A DNA stretch of 64,000 nt from Littorina saxatilis (taxonomy: Eukaryota; Mollusca; Gastropoda; Littorinimorpha; Littorinidae). This document shows positions 11,444-22,149 of the stretch, piece after piece. The stretch covers positions 42,738,337 through 42,802,336 of the forward strand of contig NC_090258.1 of the NCBI RefSeq assembly GCF_037325665.1. The letters are read 5' to 3'. A program made the position numbers and the translations under genes. The notes under the pieces were generated by a model. That model worked only from the letters and a program-made list of their open reading frames with translations. It ran no database searches and was not told the origin of the DNA. Numbering within the stretch: position 1 is the stretch's first letter; every line of letters starts with the position of its first letter.

Positions 11444-11808
11444 TGGGTCATGGTGATTTGGGCAATGACAACACCGGCATCGTGGGTGATTTGGGCAATG
11501 ACGACACTGGCATCGTGGGTGATTTGGGCAATGAAGACACTGGCATCGTGGGTGATTTGGGCAATGACGACACTGGCATCGTGGGTGATTTGGGCAATGA
11601 CGACACCGGCATCGTGGGTGATTTGGGCAATTCGTAGCTGATTTGGGCAATGACGACACCGGCATCGTGGCTGATTTGGGCAATGACGACACCGGCATCG
11701 TGGGTGATTTGGGCAATGACAACACCGGCATCGTGGGTGATTTGGGGAGCGATGACTCCTCCGTCAAGGATTGCGACTACACATGTCGCACACATGCAGA
11801 ACCGCTTG
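11444..11808 (+). pseudogene. Exon-like segment with about nine 33-bp (11-residue) repeats
   Basis: Acceptor-like TTTGTTTCAG precedes it and CTTG|GTATGT follows, as in copy A. The unit encodes GDLGN(D/N/E)DTGIV. One unit near 11630 is shortened and carries TAG, shifting the frame, and the total length (365 bp) is not the simple multiple seen in copy A. As an exon it would therefore be defective, or it is a non-coding minisatellite grown from one. The last part, SDDSSVKDCD and THAEPLG, matches the end of copy A. Confidence 0.45.
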
Positions 11809-11834
11809 GTATGTTTATACCGCCACCATCATAT

Positions 11835-12029
11835 GTGACGGTTTCTGCGACTTCCATTACTCGTGCAGAATCTTCTGATTGGAGAAATTCGAGTTCAAAG
11901 TTTGTTTAAAAAAAATGTTATTTTACATTGCTCAACGTCAAGTTAGCAACATTTTGGTACATACTTTGACCTCTAGTTTCTCCAATCAGACGCTTCTGCG
12001 CGAGTAATGGAAGTCGCAGAAACCGCCAC
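11835..12029. repeat. Hairpin, second copy with shortened centre
   Basis: Same arms as the hairpin at 7491-7729 (GACGGTTTCTGCGACTTCC against GGAAGTCGCAGAAACCGCC) but about 45 bp shorter at the middle. Confidence 0.7.
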
Positions 12030-12149
12030 AATATTATTTCAATTTTATTTATATATAGATGCTACATGTCGGGTTCTAGTGGACATACTCTTATAATATC
12101 TAAATACTTTTGCTACTACTAATAACATGCATTGTTTATTACCTAATTA

Positions 12150-12630
12150 AAGGCTCCCGCAGTGGGGCACTGCGGTTAAGAAATTAAAGGCCCCTCCTGT
12201 TTTTGGAACCGCAGGAGCTTTCTAGTTTGCTGTTAGGTAGATTTTTGGTTCCTCTTTCCTGTCATGCTCTCTTTTTCTTCATGAATTCTTTTCTTTTTTC
12301 TGCCTTCTTGCTCATTCACCTGTATTTTTTCCAAAAATCTCTTCTCTTGCCGCTTGTCTCGCGATTCATGTATAGTTTAATCTGTTAGTGTTCTGATGTA
12401 AGTCCAGCAGTAGATAGGTTAAGCCTATTTTAACATACTGGAAACTGGTAATCTTCCAGTAGGTATTAATTTAGTTTTACTAAAGCCTGCTGGGACACAA
12501 GTAATGGGTTAGTGCATTTGTAAACAGGAATCGCTTGACAAGTGGCCCCCTTCATCCCCCCATTCCTCGTCCTGATATGGCTCTGCGTAGTCGGCTGGAC
12601 GTTAAGCAACAAATAAACAAACAAAAAAAA
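12150..12630 (+). mobile_element. Retroposon-like repeat with SINE-type tail
   Basis: Begins around GGGGCACTGCGGTTAAG and includes CCTGTTTTTGGAACCGCAGG. It ends CTGCGTAGTCGGCTGGACG, TTAAGCAAC and then an AAATAAACAAACAAA tail. The tail is the one used by the tRNA-head SINE at 13038-13367, so it is probably mobilised by the same LINE. No tRNA-like head was seen. Confidence 0.55.
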
Positions 12631-12659
12631 ATAATTAAAGGCAGAGGTCGACAAAGCTC

Positions 12660-12842
12660 ATGAAGACAAGCGTAAATTCAAGCTGGTCTCATGCTGAAAT
12701 ACAAACTTTAATAAATGGTTTTGGGCATCTCCTTCAAAAAGGCATGTATCCGTCAGGGAAGATAATTCAAGCCGCAATTAACCAAAATACTTGTCTCAAC
12801 AATAGAACATGTATGAATGTGCGAGCAAAGCTTCAGCACTAA
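12660..12842 (+). pseudogene. Possible fragment of a transposon-related protein
   Basis: Sixty codons: SSWSHAEIQTLINGFGHLLQ, then SGKIIQAAINQNTCLNNRTC. The pattern W..AEI..L...F...L..G..P....I, then a Cys-containing helix, recalls the C-terminal segment of multi-copy invertebrate zinc-finger proteins such as the one at 28108, but similarity is by eye only. The sequence after the stop still looks partly coding-like. Confidence 0.25.
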
Positions 12843-13037
12843 ATGAAGACACGGTTTTAAGATGGACTAGCTGAAGTTGTGGGCAAAGACAGCATGTTGT
12901 TGCTTTTTGGCGAAAGCTTACTGAAGAAATATGGACCAGCTAGAAAAAATGACATAGCACAGAGATTGAGACAACTTGCTGGTCTGTTGGTGCAATATGT
13001 AGAGCAAACCTATTCATTACATCTTACCATATAACAG

Positions 13038-13367
13038 TGGCACAGGCACGGTTGGCCTAGTGGTAAGGCGTCCGCCCCGTGATCGGGAGGTCGTGGGTTC
13101 GAACCCCGGCCAGGTCATACCTAAGACTTTAAAATTGGCAATCTAGTGGCTGCTCCGCCTGGCGTCAGGCATTATGGGGTTAGTGCTAGGACTGGTTGGT
13201 CCGGTGTCAGAAGAATGTGACTGGGTGAGACATGAAGCCTGTGCTGCGACTTCTGTCTTGTGTGCTGCGACTTCTGTCTTGTGTGTGGCGCACGTTATAT
13301 GTCAAACCAGCACCGCCCTGATATGGCCCTTCGTGGTCGGCTGGGTGTTAAGCAAAAAAAAACCACA
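13038..13367 (+). mobile_element. tRNA-derived SINE with 9-bp target duplication
   Basis: The head has a pol III A box (TGGCCTAGTGGTAAGG) and B box (GGTTCGAACCC). A long body follows, including a duplicated GTGCTGCGACTTCTGTCTT, and the tail GTGGTCGGCTGGGTGTTAAGC plus A-run. ATATAACAG flanks it at 13029-13037 and 13368-13376, a target-site duplication. A minus-strand copy is at 33081-33388. The pol III boxes look intact. Confidence 0.85.
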
Positions 13368-13376
13368 ATATAACAG

Positions 13377-13960
13377 GGGCTCATTTTGAAATTGAGGTTG
13401 TCAAGAGGAATGTAATCGGACATTTTTCAAACTAATCGCACCATCGATGCAAACTGCATGCACTCGCACAAATAAATGAAATCTACACACAGCAACACCG
13501 ACAGCTTTAAATGATTTTAATGTCATTAAAACGGTTTAAACCCAAATAAAATTGAATGAAATCTCACAGATAAATTTACAATGACTATCTGTCTTGCTTG
13601 AAGAAAAGAAAAAAACGAAAAGGGAGTGGAACACGGCAACACACATTCTGAGTCACTCCAGGAGCTTCAACAGAAACACAGGTGACGATCGCGGAATGTT
13701 GATGTTGAGAACGTCTGACGCATGCAGTATGCGTGCGGTAGCTATTTTCCGCGAAACCCTGCGGAACCCCGGGGGTACCCCGCGAAACCCCGCTTCGGCT
13801 TCCGTAATAAGAAAACATTTTGTACCGGTGTCTTAGAGTTTAATAGCTGACAAGGAAATTGAGTAACAAAATAGCGATAAGTCCGACCCCGAAATGAGAC
13901 CCTGATGTAATACTATTATTTGCTGGGCTATACAAGTTATGTAGGTATGCATGCATGACC
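13377..13960. other. Unassigned non-coding stretch
   Basis: Nothing recognised. A CCCGCGAAACCCCGC-type run near 13750-13800 is locally repetitive. The right end enters one isolated unit of the 20-bp minisatellite (about 13957-13980). Confidence 0.5.
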
Positions 13961-13965
13961 CTGGG

Positions 13966-15421
13966 TCTTGCTGTATGACTGGGAATTGCAGATATGTTCT
14001 TCAAAAGATTATGCCGTGTCTGAAGCATCAATATAAACGCTTATAGCTCACAGCTGAAAAGAACACTTCCTTACTAGTACGAAACCAAATGACAAACTAT
14101 CAATTTGAATACAACACAGCTTCATAAGAACTGCTCAAACAAGGACCAATAAAAGAGAAAACTGAAGACCGTGGCCTAAATCTTACAAGTTTGAAGTTAA
14201 AACAAGTTTTGCAAACAATACATGTGAAAGAATGTTGTTATGCCTGAATATTAAAAAAAATTAGTTAGTGTTCCCAGAAACTTGAAATTTGGCATTGTTG
14301 TTTATATGTCGACCTAGTACCCAAATATATATAGACATTCTGGAAAACGTTATTTGTTTAGGAATATGGGGAACGTGGATATGGGGACCTTATTAATATT
14401 ATGTTTTCACATATATATTTAAATCCTAAACAAATAACGTTTTCCAGAATGTATATATATTTGGGTACTAGGTCGACATATAAACCACAGTGCGAAATTT
14501 CAACTTTCTGGATGTTCTATGTACCATTGTTAAATATCTAGTTATAAGTTCTTTTTTAGTTATACTTTTAAAACGACAAGACATGAACATGTATGTCCTT
14601 TTTTTTAATTTTTTTTTTTATTGTTGTTATGTTTGTTTGTTTGTGTGTGTGTTGATCGATTTAATTTTTTTTTAAAGTTAGTGTTCCCAGAAACTTGTAT
14701 TATATATATAATAAAAGTTTCTGGGAACACTAACTAATTTTTTTAATATTCAGGCATAACAACATTCTGTCACATGTATTGCTTGCAAAACTTGTTTTAA
14801 CTTCAAACTTGTAAGATTAAGGCCACGGTCTTCAGTTTTCTCTTTTATTGGTCCTTGTTTGAGCAGTTCTTATGAAGCTAACTCTGACACCAGCCGGTTA
14901 TTTGGGAACTCGTTTTCAACTGCTTGCAGAAAGTTGAAATTTGTCATTGTGGTTTATATGTCGACTTAGTACCCAAATATAAAAAGACATTCTGGAAAAT
15001 GTTATTTGTAGGATTTAAATATATATATATATGAAAACATAATAAGGTCCCCATATCCACGTTCCCAAAAAGCTTGTCTGAATATAATAATATATATAAT
15101 AAATGTTTCTGGGAACACTAACTTTTTTTTTAATATTCAGGCATAACAACATTCTTTCACATGTTTTGTTTGCAAAACTTGTTTTAACTTCAAACCTGTA
15201 AGATTAAGGCCACGGTCTTCAGTTTTCTCTTTTATTGGTCCTTGTTTGAGCAGTTCTTATGAAGCTGTTTTGTATTCAAATTGATAGTTTGTCATTTGGT
15301 TTCGTACTAGTAAGGAAGTGTTCTTTTCAGCTGTGAGCTATAAGCGTTTATATTGATGCTTCAGACACGGCATAATCTTTTGAAGAACATATCTGCAATT
15401 CCCAGTCATACAGCAAGACAA
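13966..15421. mobile_element. Fold-back element with about 320-bp inverted arms
   Basis: The left arm (13966 to about 14280) runs from GTCTTGCTGTATGACTGGG through AGATTATGCCGTGTCTGAAG to GTTAGTGTTCCCAGAAACTT. The right arm (about 15095-15421) is its inverted complement ending GTCATACAGCAAGAC. The middle contains further nested inverted pieces (TTTGGGTACTAGGTCGACAT both ways, GGGAACGTGGATATGGGGAC both ways). No coding sequence. Its outermost bases are part of the 20-bp minisatellite unit found on its right, so element and minisatellite are related. A rearranged relative occupies 19660-20231 and 21073-21560. Confidence 0.75.
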
Positions 15422-15476
15422 AAATTGGCTCTTTGCAGTCTGCTGGGCTATACGCGATATGTTATGTATGTATGCA

Positions 15477-15745
15477 TGGCCCTGGGTCTTGCTGTACGAC
15501 CCTGGGTCTTGCTGTACGACCCTGGGTCTTGCTGTACGACCCTGGGTCTTGCTGTACGGCCCTGGGTCTTGCTGTATGACCCTGGGTCTTGCTGTACGGC
15601 CCTGGGTCTTGCTGTACGACCCTGGGTCTTGCTGTACGGCCCTGGGTCTTGCTGTACGGCCCTGGGTCTTGCTGTACGACCCTGGGTCTTGCTGTACGAC
15701 CCTGGATCTTGCTGTACGACCCTGGGTCTTGCTGTATGACCATGG
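15477..15745 (+). repeat. 20-bp minisatellite, block 1 (about 13 units)
   Basis: Tandem units of TTGCTGTACGACCCTGGGTC with C/T and A/G variants. Open frames through it arise only because the repeat lacks stops in several phases. Confidence 0.95.
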
Positions 15746-15875
15746 GTTTTCATGTCACGTACGACATACAAATCACGATGTTCAAAGTTTTGACGAATTG
15801 AGTGTGACTACGATTCGTAAAACTTGAAATAGGAAGGTGTTATTGCTGTGTTTGATTGGTCGATCTTTGTTTAAT

Positions 15876-16442
15876 GACAAAACAATTGATAATGCCAAGA
15901 TTTTTAATGTGTACATAGTTCCTTTTCAGCTTGTGATTTATAACTCATTGTGACAAGTTAAAGTTTGTGTAAGCCCTTAATAGACTCTTTGCAGTCCGCT
16001 GGGCTATACGCATTATGTATGTATGCATGACTCTGGGGATTGCTGTATGACCCTGGATCTTGCTGTATGACCCTCAATCTTGCTGTATGACCCTCGGTCT
16101 TGCTGTATGACCCTCGGTCTTGATCAACAATGATCTGCATTTTTACTCAATATTTTCCATGAAGTACTGGGATCCTTGTATTTCTATCTACTCTGCTTTA
16201 ATCTTGCTAAGACAATTATGTTGAGACGTCATAAATCAGTACTGGTATATTCTCGGAATTGCGGTCTGGTACCCTGTGATATCGGTTTGAAAACTAGGGA
16301 AGGAGGCGATGTGAAGTGCCTTTAGTCGCTGCTGTCACAGTGGGGAGATTGCTAATCGGAGAAATGATTGCATGCAGAAAACGTGGTGATTATGATCCCA
16401 CGTGACATTTTTACCGCCTTTCATTGTGTAAAAATAGCTTAA
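15876..16442 (+). repeat. Segmental duplication, unit 1 (567 bp)
   Basis: Starts ATGACAAAACAATTGATAAT and contains about five copies of the 20-bp unit (16025-16125), then unique sequence including GGAAGGAGGCGATGTGAAGT. The adjoining 16443-17545 repeats the same order with a larger array. Confidence 0.85.
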
Positions 16443-17545
16443 ACGACAAAACAATTAATAATGCCAAGATTTTTAATGTGTACATAGTTCCTTTTCAACT
16501 TGTGATTTATAACTTGTTGTGACAAGTTAAAGTTTGTGTGGGCCCTTAATAGGCTCTTTGCGGTCTGCTGTAGGACCCTGTGTCTTGCTGTATGACCCTG
16601 TGTCTTGCTGTAGGACCCTGTGTCTTTCTGTAGGACCCTGTGTCTTGCTGTATGACCCTGTGTCTTGCTGTATGACCCTGTGTCTTGCTGTATGACACTG
16701 TGTCTTGCTGTATGACCCTGTGTTTTGCTGTAGGACCCTGTGTCTTGCTGTAGGACCCTGTGTCTTGCTGTAGGACCCTGTGTCTTGCTGTACGACCCTG
16801 TGTCTTGCTGTAGGACCCTGGGTCTTGCTGTAGGACCCTGTGTCTTGCTGTATGACCCTGGGTCTTGCTGTATGACCCTGGGTCTTGCTGTACGACCCTG
16901 GGTCTTGCTGTACGACCCTGGGTCTTGCTGTACGACCCTGGATCTTGCTGTATGACCCTCGGTCTTGCTGTACGACCCTGTGTCTTGCTGTATGACCCTG
17001 GGTCTTGCTGTACGACCCTGGGTCTTGCTGTACGACCCTGGGTCTTGCTGTACGACCCTGGGTTTTGCTGTATGATCCTGGGTCTTGCTGTATGACCCTG
17101 GGTCTTGCTGTATGATCCTGGGTCTTGCTGTATGACCCTGGATCTTGCTGTATGACCCTGGATCTTGCTTATGACCTTCGGTCTTGCTGTATGACCCTCG
17201 GTCTTGCTGTATGACCCTAGGTCTTGATGAACAAGGATCTGCATTTTTACTTAATATTTTCCACGAAGTACTGGGATCCTTGTATTTCTATCTACTCTGC
17301 TTTAATCTTGCTAAGACAATTATGTTGAGACGTCATAAATCAGTACTGGTATATTCTCGGAATTGCGGTCTGGTACCCTGTGATGTTGGTTTGAAAACTA
17401 GGGAAGGAGGCGATGTGAAGTGCCTTTAGTCGCTGGTGTCACAGTGGGAAGATTGCTAATCGGAGAAATGATTGCATGCAGAAAACGTGGTGATTATGAT
17501 CCCACGTGACATTTTTACCGCCTTTTGCTGTGTAAAAAATAGCTT
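16443..17545 (+). repeat. Segmental duplication, unit 2, with about 33-unit minisatellite
   Basis: Tandem copy of 15876-16442. The 20-bp array (about 16555-17225) has grown to about 33 units and shows sub-variants in blocks: CCCTGTGTC units on the left, CCCTGGGTC units on the right, as expected from local unequal exchange. Flanks are nearly identical to unit 1. Confidence 0.85.
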
Positions 17546-17928
17546 AAATGACATGTCTTAAAGCTCTGCTTAAACTCGTAGTAAACCTCGGTGTTTACGC
17601 AGGTTCCTAGCTAATCGTGTATAAACTTGTCTTGCAAAGAAGCAGAGTAGATAGAGATACAAGGATCACAGTTCTTCGTGGACATTATTTTATCCTCTTT
17701 TCTTTTTAAAACCTGGTTTTTACAAACAGGGGAAAGTACCTCATCGTTTCCAGAGCCTCACAATTATATGTCCTTGTAAACATGGTTTATCAGAAGGACT
17801 GGTGACATACCTTCATTGGTAATTTTTAGGTTTTTTTAGTTGGCAGCGTGGGGCGTTTTGAGACGGCTCGGTGTAGTCAGCTGGACGTTAAGCAATGTTT
17901 AATAATATATAATATGTTGCAAATCGTC
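17546..17928. other. Unassigned stretch with a SINE-type tail
   Basis: No gene. Around 17835-17900 the tail GTAGTCAGCTGGACGTTAAG is present, a fragment of the SINE tail common in this window. Confidence 0.5.
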
Positions 17929-18284
17929 ACGCTAATGGGATAATTGCCTAACTCACTTTTGCAAGTTTTGAGAAAAAGCGATTTGTTCAGCAGCCTCTGC
18001 ATTGAAGTTTGGGTTCTGTACTTCAGTAGAATGAACTTTAATCCAAATTTCTATTGATCTTGTTTACCATGGGATGCACATGCATAGACAGAAAAGCATG
18101 GGTATGCTGTTAAGATAACTGACTTATGAGTTAGGCAATTTTGCTGACATGGCATCAGCAACCGTTTCTCTTTGCAATTTCTTTTCGGAATTTTTACAGA
18201 TGATTGACACAATTGTTGGCGTTATTATGGAACCGTTGTCTCAAAACTATCTAACTCTGAGTTAGGCAATTATCCTATTAGCGT
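17929..18284. mobile_element. MITE-like element, 27-bp inverted ends
   Basis: 17929-17955 and 18258-18284 are inverted complements with one mismatch (ACGCTAAT, then GGATAATTGCCTAACTCA). A third partial copy of the end (TGAGTTAGGCAATTTTG) lies inside at about 18128. No coding sequence, 356 bp long. No clear target duplication seen. Confidence 0.7.
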
Positions 18285-19341
18285 AATGAAATGTATCATC
18301 AGATTTGATTTTGATTATTTTTTTTCCATTGAAATGCTTTTTTGATTTTGAATTTTGTTCCCAGGGTCCGCCCTGGGAGGTGGGGGGGGGGATCTCTTAT
18401 TTTGGGTTCTTAGTCACCTCATGCGCCACAATGGGATAAGAACATATATTTAGGTGAGCCTTTATTGTCATTTTTAGTCACCCACCCAAAGGAAAGGGGG
18501 GTGACTGTTACTTTTGTCAGCGTCCCTGCCTGTGTCTATCCGTCTACACATACGGTTGGGTGATTTTAGGACCCGTGGTCCTTTTCTTGTTTATTTCTTT
18601 TTTTCTGCCTCCCCATTGTTCAGTCACCTGTTTCACTTTTACCATGGACTTTGATTCATGGTGTTTAAGAAATAACGATTTTCGATGTCAAAATAAAAGC
18701 TGAGTTGTGATTAATGTTTATTTCAGGTAAGAATTAACTTGGTGCGTAATTACACAACACGAAAAAAGATAAATGCAAGTACACAATTGGAAATATATTT
18801 AGTTTGATAATCTAATTCAATGAAAAGCCTGATTTCTGTACTTTTTTTTCTTGTTCTTGTTTTCTCTACTTGAGCACGTTTTTTTTTCTTTGAGAAGTAT
18901 GTGTCCTCCGACTACGCATGGCTGTCTGTGTTAAAAGTATGTGTCCTTCGACGACGGTCGGCGAAGAATGTTTTTAGCGACTGTCGGCGAAGGTTAATCA
19001 TGCTTAGTGACATCATATTTCTTCAAAATCATGTTTTTTGGGTGCGATTATTTTTTTGCAAACATATTACAAGTTAATAATTTTCGGTTCAATGACTATG
19101 CATAAGACTGTATTATCTTTAATGTTCTTTTTAGTTATCAGTAGATTTAAATGACTGTATTTTATTTTCGGTAACAATCCACCTTTTTGCAAGACGAGGT
19201 ATGTCTTTTTCTTTAAAACAATAGTTGCTTATGTTATTGTTTGTGTTGTTGATGCTGGACTAATAAACAACAGTATCTGTTTAAAACCTTCATGAACAGT
19301 GTGTATTGTGTAAACAGGGAGTGACTGCAAGCGAGTATTGT

Positions 19342-19342
<1 letters not shown>
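18285..19342. other. Unassigned stretch
   Basis: No gene. Around 18475-18580 there is a dispersed-repeat-like piece (TTTTAGTCACCCACCCAAAG, later CGTCTACACATACGGTTGGG). The rest is AT-rich. Confidence 0.45.
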
Positions 19343-19642
<300 letters not shown>

Positions 19643-19659
19643 GTGTGCTATTTTTTTCC

Positions 19660-20231
19660 GCAAATATGTTCTTCAAAAGATTATGCAGTGTCTGAAGCAT
19701 CAATATAAACTTTATAAGCTCACAGCTGAAAAGAACACTTCCTTACTAGTACGAAACCAAATGACAAACTATCAATCAATCAATCAATCAATAGAATTTA
19801 TTTCCAAAATGCAAAAGCACATGATTTTGTTTTAAATGTTGCAGTAAATCATATATCCACGTCCACACTCACATTCACACCCAAATTGTCACAGCATAAG
19901 AAACATGGTTAAATACTATTTGCACAACCGACTATCAATTTGAATACAACACAGCTTCATAAGAACTGCTCAAACAAGGACCAATAAAAGAGAAAACTGA
20001 AGACTGTGGCCTTAATCTTACAAGTTTGAAGTTAAAAAAAGTTTTGCAAACAATACATGTGAAAGAATGCTGTTATGCCTGAATATTAAAAAAAAAGTTA
20101 GTGTTCCCAGAAACTTTTATTATATATATTATATATTCAGACAAGGTTTTTGGGAACGTGGATATGGGGACCTTATTATGTTTTCATATATATATTTAAA
20201 TCCTACAAATAACATTTTCCAGAATGTATTT
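19660..20231. mobile_element. Fold-back relative, left part
   Basis: Same sequence as the left arm of 13966-15421 (from ATATGTTCTTCAAAAGATTA to GTGTTCCCAGAAACTTTTAT), interrupted near 19775-19930 by (CAAT)n and unrelated sequence. It continues after an insertion at 20232-21072. Confidence 0.7.
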
Positions 20232-21072
20232 TTGACTCACATGCGAAGCAAAAGTGAGTCTATGTACTCACCCGAGTCGTCCGTCCGTCCGTCCCCCCCC
20301 GTCCGGACGTCCGTCCGTCCGTCCGGAAAACTTTAACGTTGGATATTTCTTGGACACTATTCAGTCTATCAGTACCAAATTTGGCAAGATGGTGTATGAT
20401 GACAAGGCCCCAAAAAACATACATAGCATCTTGACCTTGCGTCAAGGTCGCAGGGGCCATAAATGTTGTCTAAAAAACAGCTATTTTTCCCATTTTTCCC
20501 ATTTTCTCTGAAGTTTTTGAGATTGAATACCTCACCTATATATGATATATAGGGCAAAGTAAGCCCCATCTTTTGATACCAGTTTGGTTTACCTTGCTTC
20601 AAGGTCAAGGTCACAGGAGCTCTTCAAAGTTGGATTGTATACATATTTTGAAGTGACCTTGACCCTGAACTATGGAAGATAACTGTTTCAAACTTAAAAA
20701 TTATGTGGGGCACATGTTATGCTTTCATCATGAGACACATTTGGTCACATATGATCAAGGTCAAGGTCACTTTGACCCTTATGAAATGTGACCAAAATAA
20801 GGTAGTGAACCACTAAAAGTGACAATATCTCATGGTAGAAAGAGCCAATTAGCACCATTGTACTTCCTATGTCTTGAATTAACAGCTTTGTGTTGCATGA
20901 CCTTGGATGACCTTGACCTTCACATGTATTTTGGTAGGAAAAATGTGTAAAGCAGTTCTTATAGTGTATGATGTCATTGCTAGGTTTAGTTATTTGACCT
21001 TGACCCTGAAGGTCAAGCTCATGTAAAGGTCAAGGTCAAGCATGTGAGTCGTATGGGCTTTGCCCTTCTTGT
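20232..21072. mobile_element. Dispersed repeat rich in AAGGTCAAGGTCA, inserted in the fold-back relative
   Basis: Begins TGACTCACATGCGAAGCAAA with (GTCC)n soon after. It carries many TGACCTTGACC and AAGGTCAAGGTCAC segments and ends ATGTGAGTCGTATGGGCTTT then GCCCTTCTTGTT. A second fragment with the same start lies at 39503-39650. No coding capacity, so it is a non-autonomous element of unknown class. Confidence 0.6.
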
Positions 21073-21560
21073 TATATTTGGGTACTAAGTCGACATATAA
21101 ACCACAATGCCAAATTTCAACTTTCTGCAAGCAGTTGAAAACGAGTTCCCAAATAACCGGCTGGTGTCGAGTTAGCTTCATAAGAACTGCTCAAACAAGG
21201 ACCAATAAAAGAGAAAACTGAAGACCGTGGCCTTAATCTTACAAGTTTGAAGTTAAAACAAGTTTTGCAAACAATACATGTGAAAGAATGTTGTTTCACC
21301 TGAATATTAAAAAAAAAAGTTAGTGTTCCCAGAAACTTTTATTATATATAGTATATATTCAGACAAGCTTTTTGGGAACGTGGATATGGGGACCTTCTTA
21401 TGTTTTCATATACCTAATAATAACATTTTCCAGAATGTCTTTTTATATTTGGGTACTAAGTCGACATATAAACCACAATGCCAAATTTCAACTTGCTGCA
21501 AGCAGTTGAAAACAAGTTCCCAAATAACCAGCTGGTGTCAGAGTCCCCATATCCAATGTA
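21073..21560. mobile_element. Fold-back relative, right part (direct duplicate)
   Basis: Continues the interrupted element (TTTGGGTACTAAGTCGACAT) and then repeats in direct order the block CTTCATAAGAACTGCTCAAA to GTTCCCAGAAACTTTTATTA and TTTGGGTACTAAGTCGACAT again. So a roughly 400-bp unit of the element is tandemly repeated here rather than inverted. Confidence 0.65.
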
Positions 21561-21594
21561 TTATGTCTATATATATATATATATATATATATAC

Positions 21595-21807
21595 CTGTTT
21601 TCATCAGCTATATCTCTTCCATACTGTTGCTCGCACCATCTGTAGCAAGTACGAAGTACGTAGATATCCAGACACACTGACTGGAATCCTGGGTGCTGAG
21701 TTATGCAGTTCACACCTTCTCTCATCAAGGCTTCCATTTGCTCCATTTCTGTGTAACAGCGACATTCTTTGATTGTGTCCATGAGCTCACAGTTGTCACA
21801 ATGACAC
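21595..21807 (-). pseudogene. Isolated exon of a P2X7 ballast-type zinc domain
   Basis: On the minus strand a CACTAG acceptor-like site is followed by an open 213-bp segment and then AACAG|GTATAT. It reads CHCDNCELMDTIKECRC, YTEMEQMEALMREGVNCIT and QHPGFQSVCLDIYVLRTCYR, with QQYGRDIADENR at the end. The spacing of Cys residues (CxCxxC, CxC, NCI, HPGFQ.VCLD) matches the zinc-binding cytoplasmic ballast domain of vertebrate P2X7 receptors and the many invertebrate 'P2X7-like' proteins. The following exon, with the GNRRxIPSC part, is not found downstream, where fold-back repeats begin. Probably an orphan exon or one exon of a decayed gene. A complete gene with the same domain lies at 45260-48297. 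Confidence 0.7.
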
Positions 21808-22149
21808 CTAGTGCATAAGAAGAGGAGAGGAGAGGAAAATAAAATTCTTTGCACAAAACTACTTACTCTGTCATCAATTTTACACAAATCTACTTACTCT
21901 GTCAGTCTGCATTTTGGTTTTTGATCAATAAAATATTCTTTTAATCAAATCAACTTCACTTGTGTTTAAATTTTTTCACCATCTGTGTGCAACAATTTGA
22001 TTCCAATCATGTTGCTTAATTTAACACTGATGTGTTTGGTCAGTTCTTCAATATTACATGCAACTTTCCTTTAAAAAAAACACACACAAGCCTGGTGATA
22101 CATAGACACAAACATGACAATCCTATGGAAATAAAACCAAACTCAAGTA
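21808..22149. other. Unassigned stretch
   Basis: Contains a short direct repeat (CTTACTCTGTCA twice near 21865-21905). Nothing else recognised. Confidence 0.4.

Larger units (their letters stand above)
11390..12077 (+). repeat. Duplicated block, copy B, with expanded 33-bp repeat
   Basis: Homologous to 7303-7780 from the ATAAATCAA lead to the TAGATGCTACATGTCGGGTTC end. It differs by the growth of the 33-bp repeat inside the exon-like part and by loss of the hairpin centre. The LINE at 9036-11395 starts exactly at its left edge. Confidence 0.8.

Noticed and set aside
13046-13125. A tRNA gene (A and B boxes present)
   Set aside because: The tRNA-like head continues into a 330-bp body with a SINE tail and target duplication, and an inverted copy exists at 33081-33388, so it is a SINE.
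15448-17250. Long repetitive ORFs on both strands
   Set aside because: A 20-bp unit without stops in several phases produces them; phase changes every unit and there is no start or splice context.
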